64,000 nucleotides of DNA from an uncultured Acetatifactor sp. GTDB taxonomy: Bacteria > Bacillota > Clostridia > Lachnospirales > Lachnospiraceae. Below are positions 26,260-33,604 of this stretch, piece by piece; position 1 is the stretch's first letter; the number at the start of each line of letters is the position of its first letter. The DNA is taken from NCBI GenBank assembly GCA_910584375.1, contig CAJUAH010000002.1:1-64000 (forward strand). Direction: 5' to 3'. The position numbers and the translations under genes were made by a program. A model generated the notes under the pieces. It made no database searches, was not told the origin of the DNA, and saw only the letters and a program-made list of their open reading frames with translations.

Positions 26260-26325
26260 ATACTAACATATTTTCAGCTATTCTTCAAATATATAATATT
26301 TATATTGTGCATAACCGTAAGTTAT
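26260..26325 (-). promoter_or_regulatory. leuC promoter with LysR-type dyad
   Basis: Minus strand TTGAAG (26283-26288), 17-base spacer, TAGTAT (26260-26265). Upstream, ATAACTTACGGTTAT (26311-26325) is a perfect ATAAC-N5-GTTAT dyad of the T-N11-A type bound by LysR regulators. The 145-base leader to leuC includes a CCCCGG/CCGGGG stem. This accounts for most of the gene-free 26108-26459 interval. Confidence 0.6.
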
Positions 26326-26412
26326 ATATGGTGATACCCCTCAATGCAAACATCCGAAACCTTGGCTCTTTGCCTGCGGGAATAAAATAATTATATAAAA
26401 CACGACATACAG

Positions 26413-26441
26413 TTGTCGCGTTTTAAATGTTACGGTATAGA
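26413..26441 (+). promoter_or_regulatory. Promoter of the broken VOC gene and AlkZ-like gene
   Basis: TTGTCG, 17-base spacer, TATAGA; 18 bases before the VOC start codon and its GGGAGG site. Confidence 0.6.
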
Positions 26442-26459
26442 AAAACGGGAGGTAATTTC

Positions 26460-26753
26460 ATGGAATTTAAGTTCAGTGGGATAAATATTTACAGTAAAAA
26501 CCCGGAAACAGTACTCGAGTTTTATAAGAAACCCGGCTTTCGGGTTCTGGAGGAAATCGCTCCGGACGACAGGTGATACGGCTCTGCACTGGCTCTGCAG
26601 GATGGAGCCGATGAGCCAATGATATGGATTTGGATGGATGAGGCGTATGAAAATCCGCCTTATACAGCGGTTTGGGGAGGCAGAGAGCTTACGCTGCGCG
26701 ACCCTGCGGCAATGTATTGCTCTTTTTATAAAACAGAGGTAAGGAAAAAATAA
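26460..26753 (+). pseudogene. VOC (glyoxalase/bleomycin resistance) family pseudogene
   Basis: A strong GGGAGG site precedes an ATG whose product begins MEFKFSGINIYSKNPETVLE, a clear VOC-family N-terminus. At 26574-26576 an in-frame TGA interrupts the frame after APDDR; the frame then continues as YGSALALQDGADEPMIWIWM and TAVWGGRELTLRDPA to a TAA. VOC relatives commonly have a Trp at the TGA position (TGG to TGA). About 40 residues are also missing between MIWIWM and PYTAVWGG, so an internal deletion is likely too. The AlkZ-like gene starts one base after the TAA. Confidence 0.8.
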
Positions 26754-26754
26754 G

Positions 26755-27813
26755 ATGAATGCAAATATGATCTCTCTTCGCATGGAGCGACAGTGCTTTA
26801 TAAAAAAAGCGGATAAAGACGAATACACAGCATTATACCGGGATACCCAGCCGGGGCAAAACGTGTACTGGAACGGCTTTGGAGAGCCCCCTACGCTCGC
26901 ATTTCGCGCTGATTTCAACGACATGGAATTCAACCGGAACCGTCAGTTAAACCGCCAGTTGATCAAAGGACGTTTTGCCGGCGGCAATCTGGGATGGATC
27001 GTTCCGGAGGATATGGAGCTGTTCGCGGCTCTTTATCGGAAACCGCTTATAGAACCGACTGTCGGACAACGGCAGATCCTTGAGCTTATCGAAAAATCCG
27101 GTCCGCTTAATATTCAGCAGATCAAAGAGGAAACCGGTATGCTTGTAAAGCAGATCACGCCCATTCTTCATCGCCTGCAGGAGGCGTTTCTTATTTATGA
27201 GGATCAGTATGACGGCGAATGGGACCGAGGCTGGTACAAGTTTGCAGAGATATTCCCGGATGCTGACCTGAACAGATACACCCGACTGGCAGCGCTCAAA
27301 ATCGTGCTGCAGCGGTTTGCATATAGAATCGTATGGTTCGATACGGCGATGGCAAAGTCATTTTACAGGATTCCTGAAAAAGAAATCAGGCTGGCAGTCG
27401 GAGAACTGGTTGCCGAAGACGTATTGGCAGCATCCGACTCGGGGTTTCTGCTGAAGAGTGATGCCGAGCTCCTCAAAAGATATGAGCCTGAAGTCATGAA
27501 CTTCGTTTACGCTATTCACCGTAACGACTTCCTCTATAAAGCTCATGAGCATATTCTCAAGGATATGGTCAAAAGTATGACTGAAGGGCTCGATTATGAC
27601 CATGAACCCCTCCAGTACCTGCTGATTGACGGTGAATTTCATGGAGCATCCGTGGGACACTTCCGAAACGGTCCGTACGATCTCAATGACATTGTATGTG
27701 ATCTGCCGGATGCCGAGAGCCGCAGGGACGAAATCGTCCAGGCAGTCAGAAACGTAAATTACGGTAAGATGCCTTTGCGGTTCATGGGAAACACACTGCA
27801 TGCCCCACGGTAA
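26755..27813 (+). CDS. AlkZ-related winged-helix protein
   Basis: 352 residues, soluble. The N-terminal half shows IKKADKDEYTALYRDTQPGQ and NVYWNGFGEPPTLAFRADFN. Residues about 115-150 form a winged helix (LNIQQIKEETGMLVKQITPILHRLQEAFLIYED), followed by RGWYKFAEIFPDADLNRYTR and a helical C-terminus. The overall plan, a winged-helix protein with several HTH units, resembles AlkZ-type DNA glycosylases and their uncharacterised relatives in Clostridia; I could not see the catalytic QxQ with confidence. Shares a transcript with the preceding VOC pseudogene. Confidence 0.5.
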   Translation: MNANMISLRMERQCFIKKADKDEYTALYRDTQPGQNVYWNGFGEPPTLAFRADFNDMEFNRNRQLNRQLIKGRFAGGNLGWIVPEDMELFAALYRKPLIEPTVGQRQILELIEKSGPLNIQQIKEETGMLVKQITPILHRLQEAFLIYEDQYDGEWDRGWYKFAEIFPDADLNRYTRLAALKIVLQRFAYRIVWFDTAMAKSFYRIPEKEIRLAVGELVAEDVLAASDSGFLLKSDAELLKRYEPEVMNFVYAIHRNDFLYKAHEHILKDMVKSMTEGLDYDHEPLQYLLIDGEFHGASVGHFRNGPYDLNDIVCDLPDAESRRDEIVQAVRNVNYGKMPLRFMGNTLHAPR

Positions 27814-27996
27814 AACGGCGCCGGGATAATGCTTACCAGACAGAGTGCCTTACGCCCATCCGGCCTGTCTCTCGTCAAGAAACTGACAATATATTTACTG
27901 CCTTTTCTGAAAAGTGTTTTTGCTGCGTCATAACAGCGGATCCTTCTGTCAGACTGTCAGAAATTCCCGAAAACGATTCTTATTTTAGGTCTTGCT

Positions 27997-28310
27997 GGGT
28001 CTATGCAAAAAAATTGTAGATTTATACCCACATCTGACCCGTAAGATCAAAATTTTTCTGTTCCTTCACGCCCCTTGTGGGTCTATACGAAAAAATTTAC
28101 CTTCTGTACCCCCTCTTTTGTCGGAATACTGGGGTAAAAAACGAATTTTTTTGTGTATAGACCCATTCCTGCCTCAAAACAGAGAATTTCTCCTCTCAAA
28201 GTGGGTATTAAAACGAAATTTTTTTCTATATGCCCACCCATGTTTCCAACAAGAATATCTCGCCTCATAAAGCGGGTACAAGAAAAAATTATTCAGGAAA
28301 CCAACATATA
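27997..28310. repeat. Degenerate ~70-bp tandem array of 33-base GGG...CCC units
   Basis: Four segments of exactly 33 bases begin GGGT and end CCC, with a central A/T tract: 27997-28029, 28079-28111, 28132-28164 and 28203-28235; a fifth decayed start is at 28273. The first two read GGGTCTATRCRAAAAAATT; the third and fourth match that on the opposite strand. Spacer sequences after units 3 and 4 are also related (TGCCTCAAAACAGAGAATTT versus TTTCCAACAAGAATATCTCG), giving a period of about 70. The preceding 27814-27990 shows nothing I recognise. Confidence 0.75.
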
Positions 28311-28435
28311 TGCACCCTAAAAGACCAAAGATTTATTGACCGGATGCGAAATGTATATCATTACCAAATAGTATATCATCCATGCTTGCCATATCCACAC
28401 GTTATGGTATAATAAGCTTGTGCTTTCCTGATAAT

Positions 28436-28540
28436 TGTGCGCCAAAGCGCATGGAATCAAGGTATAATGAGTAAAATGCTCCGCATTTAACTCTTCTGAA
28501 TATAATATGCGCCAAAGCGCATGGAATCAAGGTATAATGG
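28436..28540 (+). repeat. Two copies of a 43-base repeat before the LysR gene
   Basis: TGCGCCAAAGCGCATGGAAT continuing CAAGGTATAATG is identical at 28438-28469 and 28508-28539, 70 bases apart. Each copy has a GCGC-AAA-GCGC hairpin followed by a TATAAT that could serve as a -10. Further TATAAT-like boxes lie at about 28407 and 28501. Confidence 0.8.
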
Positions 28541-28627
28541 CCCCCCCTGCGTTTAGCCTTTCAGAAATCCGGAGCGCGCAGGATAAAGCATGGCCGCTCC
28601 CATCACAGGCAAAAAGAGGTATCTGAC

Positions 28628-29521
28628 ATGAACCAACTGAACTTATACCACATTTTCTACACGGTAGCCCAGTGCGGCAATATCTCCGCCGCCGCCAAAA
28701 AACTGTATATCAGCCAGCCCGCCGTGAGCAAATCCATCTCCCGGCTGGAGGAAAACTTTTCTTCCCCCCTGCTGGTCCGCAGCTCCCGGGGCGTCACACT
28801 GACCGAGAACGGCCAGCTTTTGTACCGCCACCTGGAGACCGCCTTCCAGGCCATCCGCCAGGGGGAGGAGATCGTCAGCCAGCGGGATCTGCTGGGGGCG
28901 GGCAGCCTGTCCATCGGCGTCAGCACTACCCTGTGCAAATATGCGCTGCTCCCCTATCTGCAGGACTATATCGCCGCCAACCCCTATGTGAAGATATCCC
29001 TGTCCTGTCAATCCACCTATGAGACCATCGCCTCTCTGGAAAAAGGAACGCTGGAGCTGGGGCTGGTGGGCGAGAGCGACCGCCTGGAAAGCGGCCGCCT
29101 GGCCTTTCTGCCCATCCGGGATATCCACGATATATTTGTCTGCTCCCCGGAATACATGGACAAACTGAAAAAGCAGGACGACAGCGACGACGCCCTGCTG
29201 TCCCGCGGTACCTTTCTGCTGCTGGATAAAAACAACGCCACCCGCCAATACATGGATAAACACATGCTTTTGCAGAACATCACCATGGAGCAGCAGATCG
29301 AAGTCACCACCATGGATCTGCTTATCGACTTTGCCCGCATCGGACTGGGGATCGCCTGTGTCATCGGCGAATTTGTTCAGGAGGAACTGAAAAAAGGCTC
29401 CCTGATGGAATGTTCCATCAGAGAGCCTATCCCGCCCCGCCGCATCGGCTTTGCCTATCCCAGATCAGCCAAACCCTCCGCCGCCATGAACGCTTTCCTG
29501 GCCCTGGTCAGAGGAAAATAA
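28628..29521 (+). CDS. LysR family transcriptional regulator
   Basis: 297 residues. N-terminal winged HTH (QLNLYHIFYTVAQCGNISAA then AKKLYISQPAVSKSISRLEE) and a periplasmic-binding-fold effector domain (about residues 90-290: GSLSIGVSTTLCKYALLPYL, GTLELGLVGESDRLE, IGLGIACVIGEFVQEEL). RBS AAAGAGG. It is a candidate regulator of leuC, 2.5 kb away, whose promoter has a LysR-type dyad, although it may serve another target. The last ten codons are duplicated 743 bases downstream (see the direct repeats), showing that its 3' end was an insertion point. Confidence 0.93.
   Translation: MNQLNLYHIFYTVAQCGNISAAAKKLYISQPAVSKSISRLEENFSSPLLVRSSRGVTLTENGQLLYRHLETAFQAIRQGEEIVSQRDLLGAGSLSIGVSTTLCKYALLPYLQDYIAANPYVKISLSCQSTYETIASLEKGTLELGLVGESDRLESGRLAFLPIRDIHDIFVCSPEYMDKLKKQDDSDDALLSRGTFLLLDKNNATRQYMDKHMLLQNITMEQQIEVTTMDLLIDFARIGLGIACVIGEFVQEELKKGSLMECSIREPIPPRRIGFAYPRSAKPSAAMNAFLALVRGK
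29485..29514 (+). repeat. Left direct repeat (3' end of lysR)
   Basis: 30 bases beginning CATGAACGC and ending CCCTGGTCAGAGG, inside the LysR gene. Matches the right copy at 29 of 30 positions. Confidence 0.85.
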
Positions 29522-29530
29522 ACCTTGCGA

Positions 29531-29725
29531 TTATGCCCTTTTACTGATCCTGTCTCGAGGAGGGTTTACCCTCCTGAACTTTACAGCCTGCTCCGGAGTT
29601 GTTTCCGGGCACTCTTCATCAAAAGCGATGGGCCTCTTCTTCGCAAGCGCAAGCGCTTTTCTTTCATCATCAGAAAAGGCAAGAGACTCTATCGCCTCTT
29701 GGGTCATTTCATCATAATTTACCAT
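29531..29725 (-). CDS. brnA: BrnA family antitoxin
   Basis: Putative antitoxin of a type II BrnT/BrnA pair. 64 residues: MVNYDEMTQEAIESLAFSDD, then a positively charged middle and the FDEECPETTPEQAVKFRR segment. It overlaps the 3' end of the toxin gene by 14 bases, the usual BrnT-then-BrnA order. It is expected to bind and neutralise BrnT and repress the operon. Start chosen at the ATG with a GGGGGG site 6 bases before it. A perfect AGGAGGGT-TT-ACCCTCCT stem lies within its 3' end. Confidence 0.8.
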   Translation of the reverse strand: MVNYDEMTQEAIESLAFSDDERKALALAKKRPIAFDEECPETTPEQAVKFRRVNPPRDRISKRA

Positions 29726-30128
29726 AATACACCCCCCTTTCAAAGTTTGTAGCAAACCTGGCAGAAATCAATCTTGTAACATCTGTTTTTTTACCGTTAT
29801 CGTCTACCTGCGTCCTTTCTGCATAAACAACGAAGACAATATCGTTTACTTCTCTAAAAAATGAACCTATATTTCCGATTACGGTCTCTCCGGCAGCCAC
29901 ACGTGCATATCCCGCTGAAAGATCACCTATTGTATCAAAGCGATCTTCCTCTTCACTATTTTCTTCATCAAACAGTTCGATTCGATCATAGTCAAAAAAC
30001 ACACGTGCCGCCTGCTTAAATGAAATGCCATGATGTTCAATATTATATTCATTTTTCCATTCATCATACTCAAATAGCATATCTCCAAGCATGAACGTAA
30101 TCGTTTTTGAATCTCTCTTGTCGATCAA
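29712..30128 (-). CDS. brnT: BrnT family ribonuclease toxin
   Basis: BrnT toxins are RelE-fold mRNA-cleaving ribonucleases. Seen: FEYDEWKNEYNIEHHGISFK then QAARVFFDYDRIEL, the standard BrnT N-terminal half, and a C-terminal IVFVVYAERTQVDD with LISARFATNFERG. At 138 residues it is longer than the usual 90, because of an acidic insert around DEENSEEEDRFDTIGDLSAG and a further loop. A TTG start with GAGG 8 bases upstream gives 138 residues; an ATG twelve codons later has no ribosome binding site. Lower GC than its neighbours. Confidence 0.75.
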   Translation of the reverse strand: MIDKRDSKTITFMLGDMLFEYDEWKNEYNIEHHGISFKQAARVFFDYDRIELFDEENSEEEDRFDTIGDLSAGYARVAAGETVIGNIGSFFREVNDIVFVVYAERTQVDDNGKKTDVTRLISARFATNFERGVYYGKL

Positions 30129-30227
30129 CTCTTATGCCTCACACAAATTTATATATACATTTTATCATATGTGCACATATAATTCCATAAATTTTCTATT
30201 AAAACGATTCTTTTATAACGATTTGTC

Positions 30228-30257
30228 CATGAACGCATTCCTGGCCCTGGTCAGAGG
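30228..30257 (+). repeat. Right direct repeat (duplicated lysR 3' end)
   Basis: Copy of the lysR 3' end with one mismatch, followed by GCTGA, so in frame it would encode MNAFLALVRG then stop. It overlaps the 3' end of the histidine kinase gene. Confidence 0.85.
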
Positions 30258-32761
30258 CTGAGTCCGTCCCGATCCAGCATCCAGGTGGTGCTGGCCGTGA
30301 ACAGGTCTCCGTCCACCGTCACTTCAAAACGTCCGCCCATCAGCTCCGTAAAGCTGCGGACGATGGCCAGCCCCAGGCCGCTGCCCTCGGTGCCCCGGGA
30401 GACGTCGCCCCGTACAAAGCGCTCCGTGAGCTCCTCGCCGCTGACGGTAATCTCCTGCTCCGTGATATTTTTCAGCCGCACCGTCACCTCTCCCTCGGAC
30501 TGTTCCAGATCCACATAAATCCTGGTGCCCTCCATGGCGTATTTGATAATATTGCCAAATAAGTTCTCATAGATACGGTACGCTTTCTGACTGTCCAGCC
30601 GCACCATGATCTTTTCCTCCGGCAGCCGCAGCCGCACGGCAAGATTCCTCTCCTCCAGCCGGTCCTCCTGCTCAAACTCCACCTGGCGCAGCAGATTCAC
30701 GATATCCACATCCACCAGATTCAAGGTGACATTTTTACTGTTGGCTTTGCTGACCTCAAACAAATCCTCGATCAGAGCCTTCAGCCGCAGAGATTTCTGC
30801 TCCAGTATCTGCAGATACTGCACCCTCTGCTCCTCCGTGACATTGTCCTCCTGGAGCAGATTTACATACGTGATGATCGCCGTCAGAGGCGTCTTCAGAT
30901 CATGGGACACATTCGTAATCAGTTCCGTTTTCATACGCTGGCTCTTCACCTCCTCCTCCACAGCCTTCTGAAATCCCGCCTCGATCCGATAGATTTGGGG
31001 CTTAAAAGGCTCAAACACACCCAGATGTTCCGTTATCTTAACCTCCAGATTGCCGTCTGCGATCTCATTGGTAGCCCGCAGCAGGATACTGTATTTTTTC
31101 TGTAAGTCACTGATATATTTTTTCACCACAAAATAGAGCAGCAATGAGTAGATGATCACGCCGAACCAGCCTACCATCCACATCGTGCAGAGCAGCAACA
31201 CTACCACCGCGTTGATGATCAGCAGCTTTATCACCTGTCTGCGGGAATCCTTGGTGATATCCAGACTCACCAGCGTCTGATAATACCGCCGTATCCGGCC
31301 TTTGCACCACCCCCAGCACCGGGAACATATCATGCGCCTGTGCAGATATCCCCGGATCCCCAGCCTGCGCGTCTCCCCCAGACAGCAGCCCATATACCAG
31401 GCGGCAAAGAACAGGCACGCTATCAATACCAGATTCTGTCCATATACCAGCGCGTCCGTCCAGGACCAATTACCCGTCGCGTGAAGATAATATCGGGGAT
31501 TATGCGTCGTATACAGTCGGGCGGCCCACACTGTCACCTGATCATAGAACAGGATCGGAAACAGGAAAGAGCCTGCGATCACCGCCTCCGCCGGAGCGCG
31601 GTAAAAGTGTCTCATTAACTTTTTATCCTCTCTGCGGGGATTGCCATAAAAGAATCCCCAAATCCAGAGGACTAGCCCGATCACCAGAAATACGCCGCCC
31701 AGCCCCTCCGCCTGGTATTCATGATATACATAGGAAAAATCGTTTTCTCCATGGTAGTTGCCCACTATGGTTTCCCACTGACTACGCTTAATCCCATAAT
31801 ACACAGTGCAGTCTCTGGGGCCGCCGTAAATGCGGGCGCGCTGCTCCAACTGGCTGAGAAACAGGGAGTCCTCCGTGGCAACATCATATACATATCCTCT
31901 TCTGTCAATACTTATTTCCACGGATTCCGGCACAAAATTCGCCAGATTTGATGTTCCGATATAGGTATCGTACAATCCCCTGCGGGCCTGCCCATAGAGG
32001 ACTTTGGCCAGACTGTTCACTTTCTGATCAGCCCCGCTTTTCACCGACGGATTGCCCGCGGCGTCATAATCCATCCGAAACCAGACCGCGTATTCCTCCA
32101 CCGAAAAATCCTGTCCTTTTTCCGTCTGCAGAGTATTGGTCACTATGGTTCCGGTTTCGTGATCCTGCATCCAGTAATCAAAGACATCCATACTCTGAGG
32201 CAGCGTTCTGCTCAGTTCTTCCAGCGCCTCCCACATGGTCACCTGCACATTGGCAACAGCCTCCTGCATTACCCGCTCCCAGAGCTGTTGTATCTCCTCT
32301 GTATCAGCATTCTCAACGCTCTGGGCAGGAGGCGACCAGCCAGGTCCCTTGTCGCTGGCGTCCTCACCCTCCAAAATATATTCTCCATGACTTATCATGG
32401 CCTCGCTGAGCATGAGTTCCGGCTCCTCTTCGTCCGTCTCGCCATAGAGCTTTTCAAAGGTAAGGAATTTGCTGTTTACCGCATTGTAAAGATCCCGGTA
32501 CAGCACATAGTTATAACGGGTACAGACGCCGATATTGCCGATCTCTGTCACCGACGGCTCTTCCCTGGCGATCGGGTACAGGTTCAGATAGCGCAGCAGC
32601 ATGACGGACGCGCCGACCAGAGACAGCAGCGCCCCCAGCTGCCATATGTTCTGCCATTTTCTCCTCTGATTGCCGGGCGCCAGCGATGACCCGCTCTCCG
32701 CCTGCGTGATCTCTTCTTTTCGGTCTTTTTCCCTTTCGATCTTTATAACCGGTATCCGCAT
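30251..32761 (-). CDS. Membrane histidine kinase of a two-component system
   Basis: 836 residues. TM helix near residues 42-60, then a large extracytoplasmic domain to about residue 350, then further TM helices (LGGVFLVIGLVLWIWGFFYG; VIAGSFLFPILFYDQVTVWA; LVLIACLFFAAWYMGCCL; LLIINAVVVLLLCTMWMVGW). A HAMP-like NEIADGNLEVKIT precedes the dimerisation helix with phospho-acceptor His620 (NVSHDLKTPLTAIITYVNLL). ATP lid motifs at the end include YENLFGNIIKYAM (N box) and GSGLGLAIVRSFTEL. Ligand unknown. It is 17 bases below its response regulator on the same strand. Confidence 0.93.
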   Translation of the reverse strand: MRIPVIKIEREKDRKEEITQAESGSSLAPGNQRRKWQNIWQLGALLSLVGASVMLLRYLNLYPIAREEPSVTEIGNIGVCTRYNYVLYRDLYNAVNSKFLTFEKLYGETDEEEPELMLSEAMISHGEYILEGEDASDKGPGWSPPAQSVENADTEEIQQLWERVMQEAVANVQVTMWEALEELSRTLPQSMDVFDYWMQDHETGTIVTNTLQTEKGQDFSVEEYAVWFRMDYDAAGNPSVKSGADQKVNSLAKVLYGQARRGLYDTYIGTSNLANFVPESVEISIDRRGYVYDVATEDSLFLSQLEQRARIYGGPRDCTVYYGIKRSQWETIVGNYHGENDFSYVYHEYQAEGLGGVFLVIGLVLWIWGFFYGNPRREDKKLMRHFYRAPAEAVIAGSFLFPILFYDQVTVWAARLYTTHNPRYYLHATGNWSWTDALVYGQNLVLIACLFFAAWYMGCCLGETRRLGIRGYLHRRMICSRCWGWCKGRIRRYYQTLVSLDITKDSRRQVIKLLIINAVVVLLLCTMWMVGWFGVIIYSLLLYFVVKKYISDLQKKYSILLRATNEIADGNLEVKITEHLGVFEPFKPQIYRIEAGFQKAVEEEVKSQRMKTELITNVSHDLKTPLTAIITYVNLLQEDNVTEEQRVQYLQILEQKSLRLKALIEDLFEVSKANSKNVTLNLVDVDIVNLLRQVEFEQEDRLEERNLAVRLRLPEEKIMVRLDSQKAYRIYENLFGNIIKYAMEGTRIYVDLEQSEGEVTVRLKNITEQEITVSGEELTERFVRGDVSRGTEGSGLGLAIVRSFTELMGGRFEVTVDGDLFTASTTWMLDRDGLSL

Positions 32762-32778
32762 ATTTCCCCTCGTTCCTG

Positions 32779-33492
32779 CTATTGCTTTTCCATCTTATAG
32801 CCTACGCCCCACACTACCTTCAGATACTTTGGATTCTTGGGATCTATCTCGATCTTTTCCCTGATATTCCGCACATGCACCATGATGGTGTCCGTGTTGA
32901 CGGCCTTCTCATTCCAGACCCGCTCGTAGATCTCGTCGGCGGAAAAGACCCGCCCCGGATTCTTGATCAGCAGCTGCACGATCTTAAATTCCATGGGGGT
33001 CAGTTTGACCGGTTCCCCGTCCACCGTCAGTTCCACGCTGTCCTCATTCAGCTCCAGACTGCCCAGGGTATACACATGTTCCCTGACAGACGATCCGCCC
33101 ACGGCGCTCATATACTTCTCATAGCGGCGCAGATGGGAGTTCACTCTGGCCAGCAGCTCCAGCGGAGTGAATGGCTTGGAGATATAATCATCCGCCCCCA
33201 TGTTGAGTCCCATGATCTTGTCAACCTCCTCGGACTTGGCGGACAGCATCAGCACCGGGAATTCATATCCCAGATCTCTGGTCTTCATCAGCATCGTGAT
33301 GCCGTCCATCACCGGCATCATCACATCCAGGATCACCAGATGCAGCTCCCTGCTTTTGATCACTTCCAGCCCTTCCACTCCATTGGATGCCTGATAGACC
33401 TGATATCCCTGATTGCGCAGGTAGATCTCAATTCCCTGACGTATCTCTTTGTCATCCTCCACAACCAGGATGCTGTAGCTCTGTTGATTCAT
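32779..33492 (-). CDS. OmpR/PhoB-type response regulator
   Basis: 237 residues. Receiver domain (SILVVEDDKEIRQGIEIYL) with phospho-acceptor Asp56 in VILDVMMPVMDG and Lys in LSAKSEEVDK; a winged-helix C-terminal domain ends with VNTDTIMVHVRNIREKIE and YLKVVWGVGYKME. RBS GGGAGGGG. Forms a two-component system with the kinase just downstream. Confidence 0.96.
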   Translation of the reverse strand: MNQQSYSILVVEDDKEIRQGIEIYLRNQGYQVYQASNGVEGLEVIKSRELHLVILDVMMPVMDGITMLMKTRDLGYEFPVLMLSAKSEEVDKIMGLNMGADDYISKPFTPLELLARVNSHLRRYEKYMSAVGGSSVREHVYTLGSLELNEDSVELTVDGEPVKLTPMEFKIVQLLIKNPGRVFSADEIYERVWNEKAVNTDTIMVHVRNIREKIEIDPKNPKYLKVVWGVGYKMEKQ

Positions 33493-33604
33493 TTCTGCCC
33501 CTCCCGCGTGTTTCAGCACGCATCATACCACTTTTTCCGTATAACGCGGGTCTCATTGCGATATGCCCCTGCCGCGACCGCTCAGGGATCCGCCCGGACA
33601 CCGC

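Noticed and set aside
26574..26576. TGA as selenocysteine codon in the VOC gene
   Set aside because: The expected residue is Trp, no SECIS-like hairpin follows closely, and the gene also carries an internal deletion.
27997..28310. CRISPR array
   Set aside because: Units are 33 bases but lie in both orientations, spacers are of unequal length and themselves related, and no cas genes are present.
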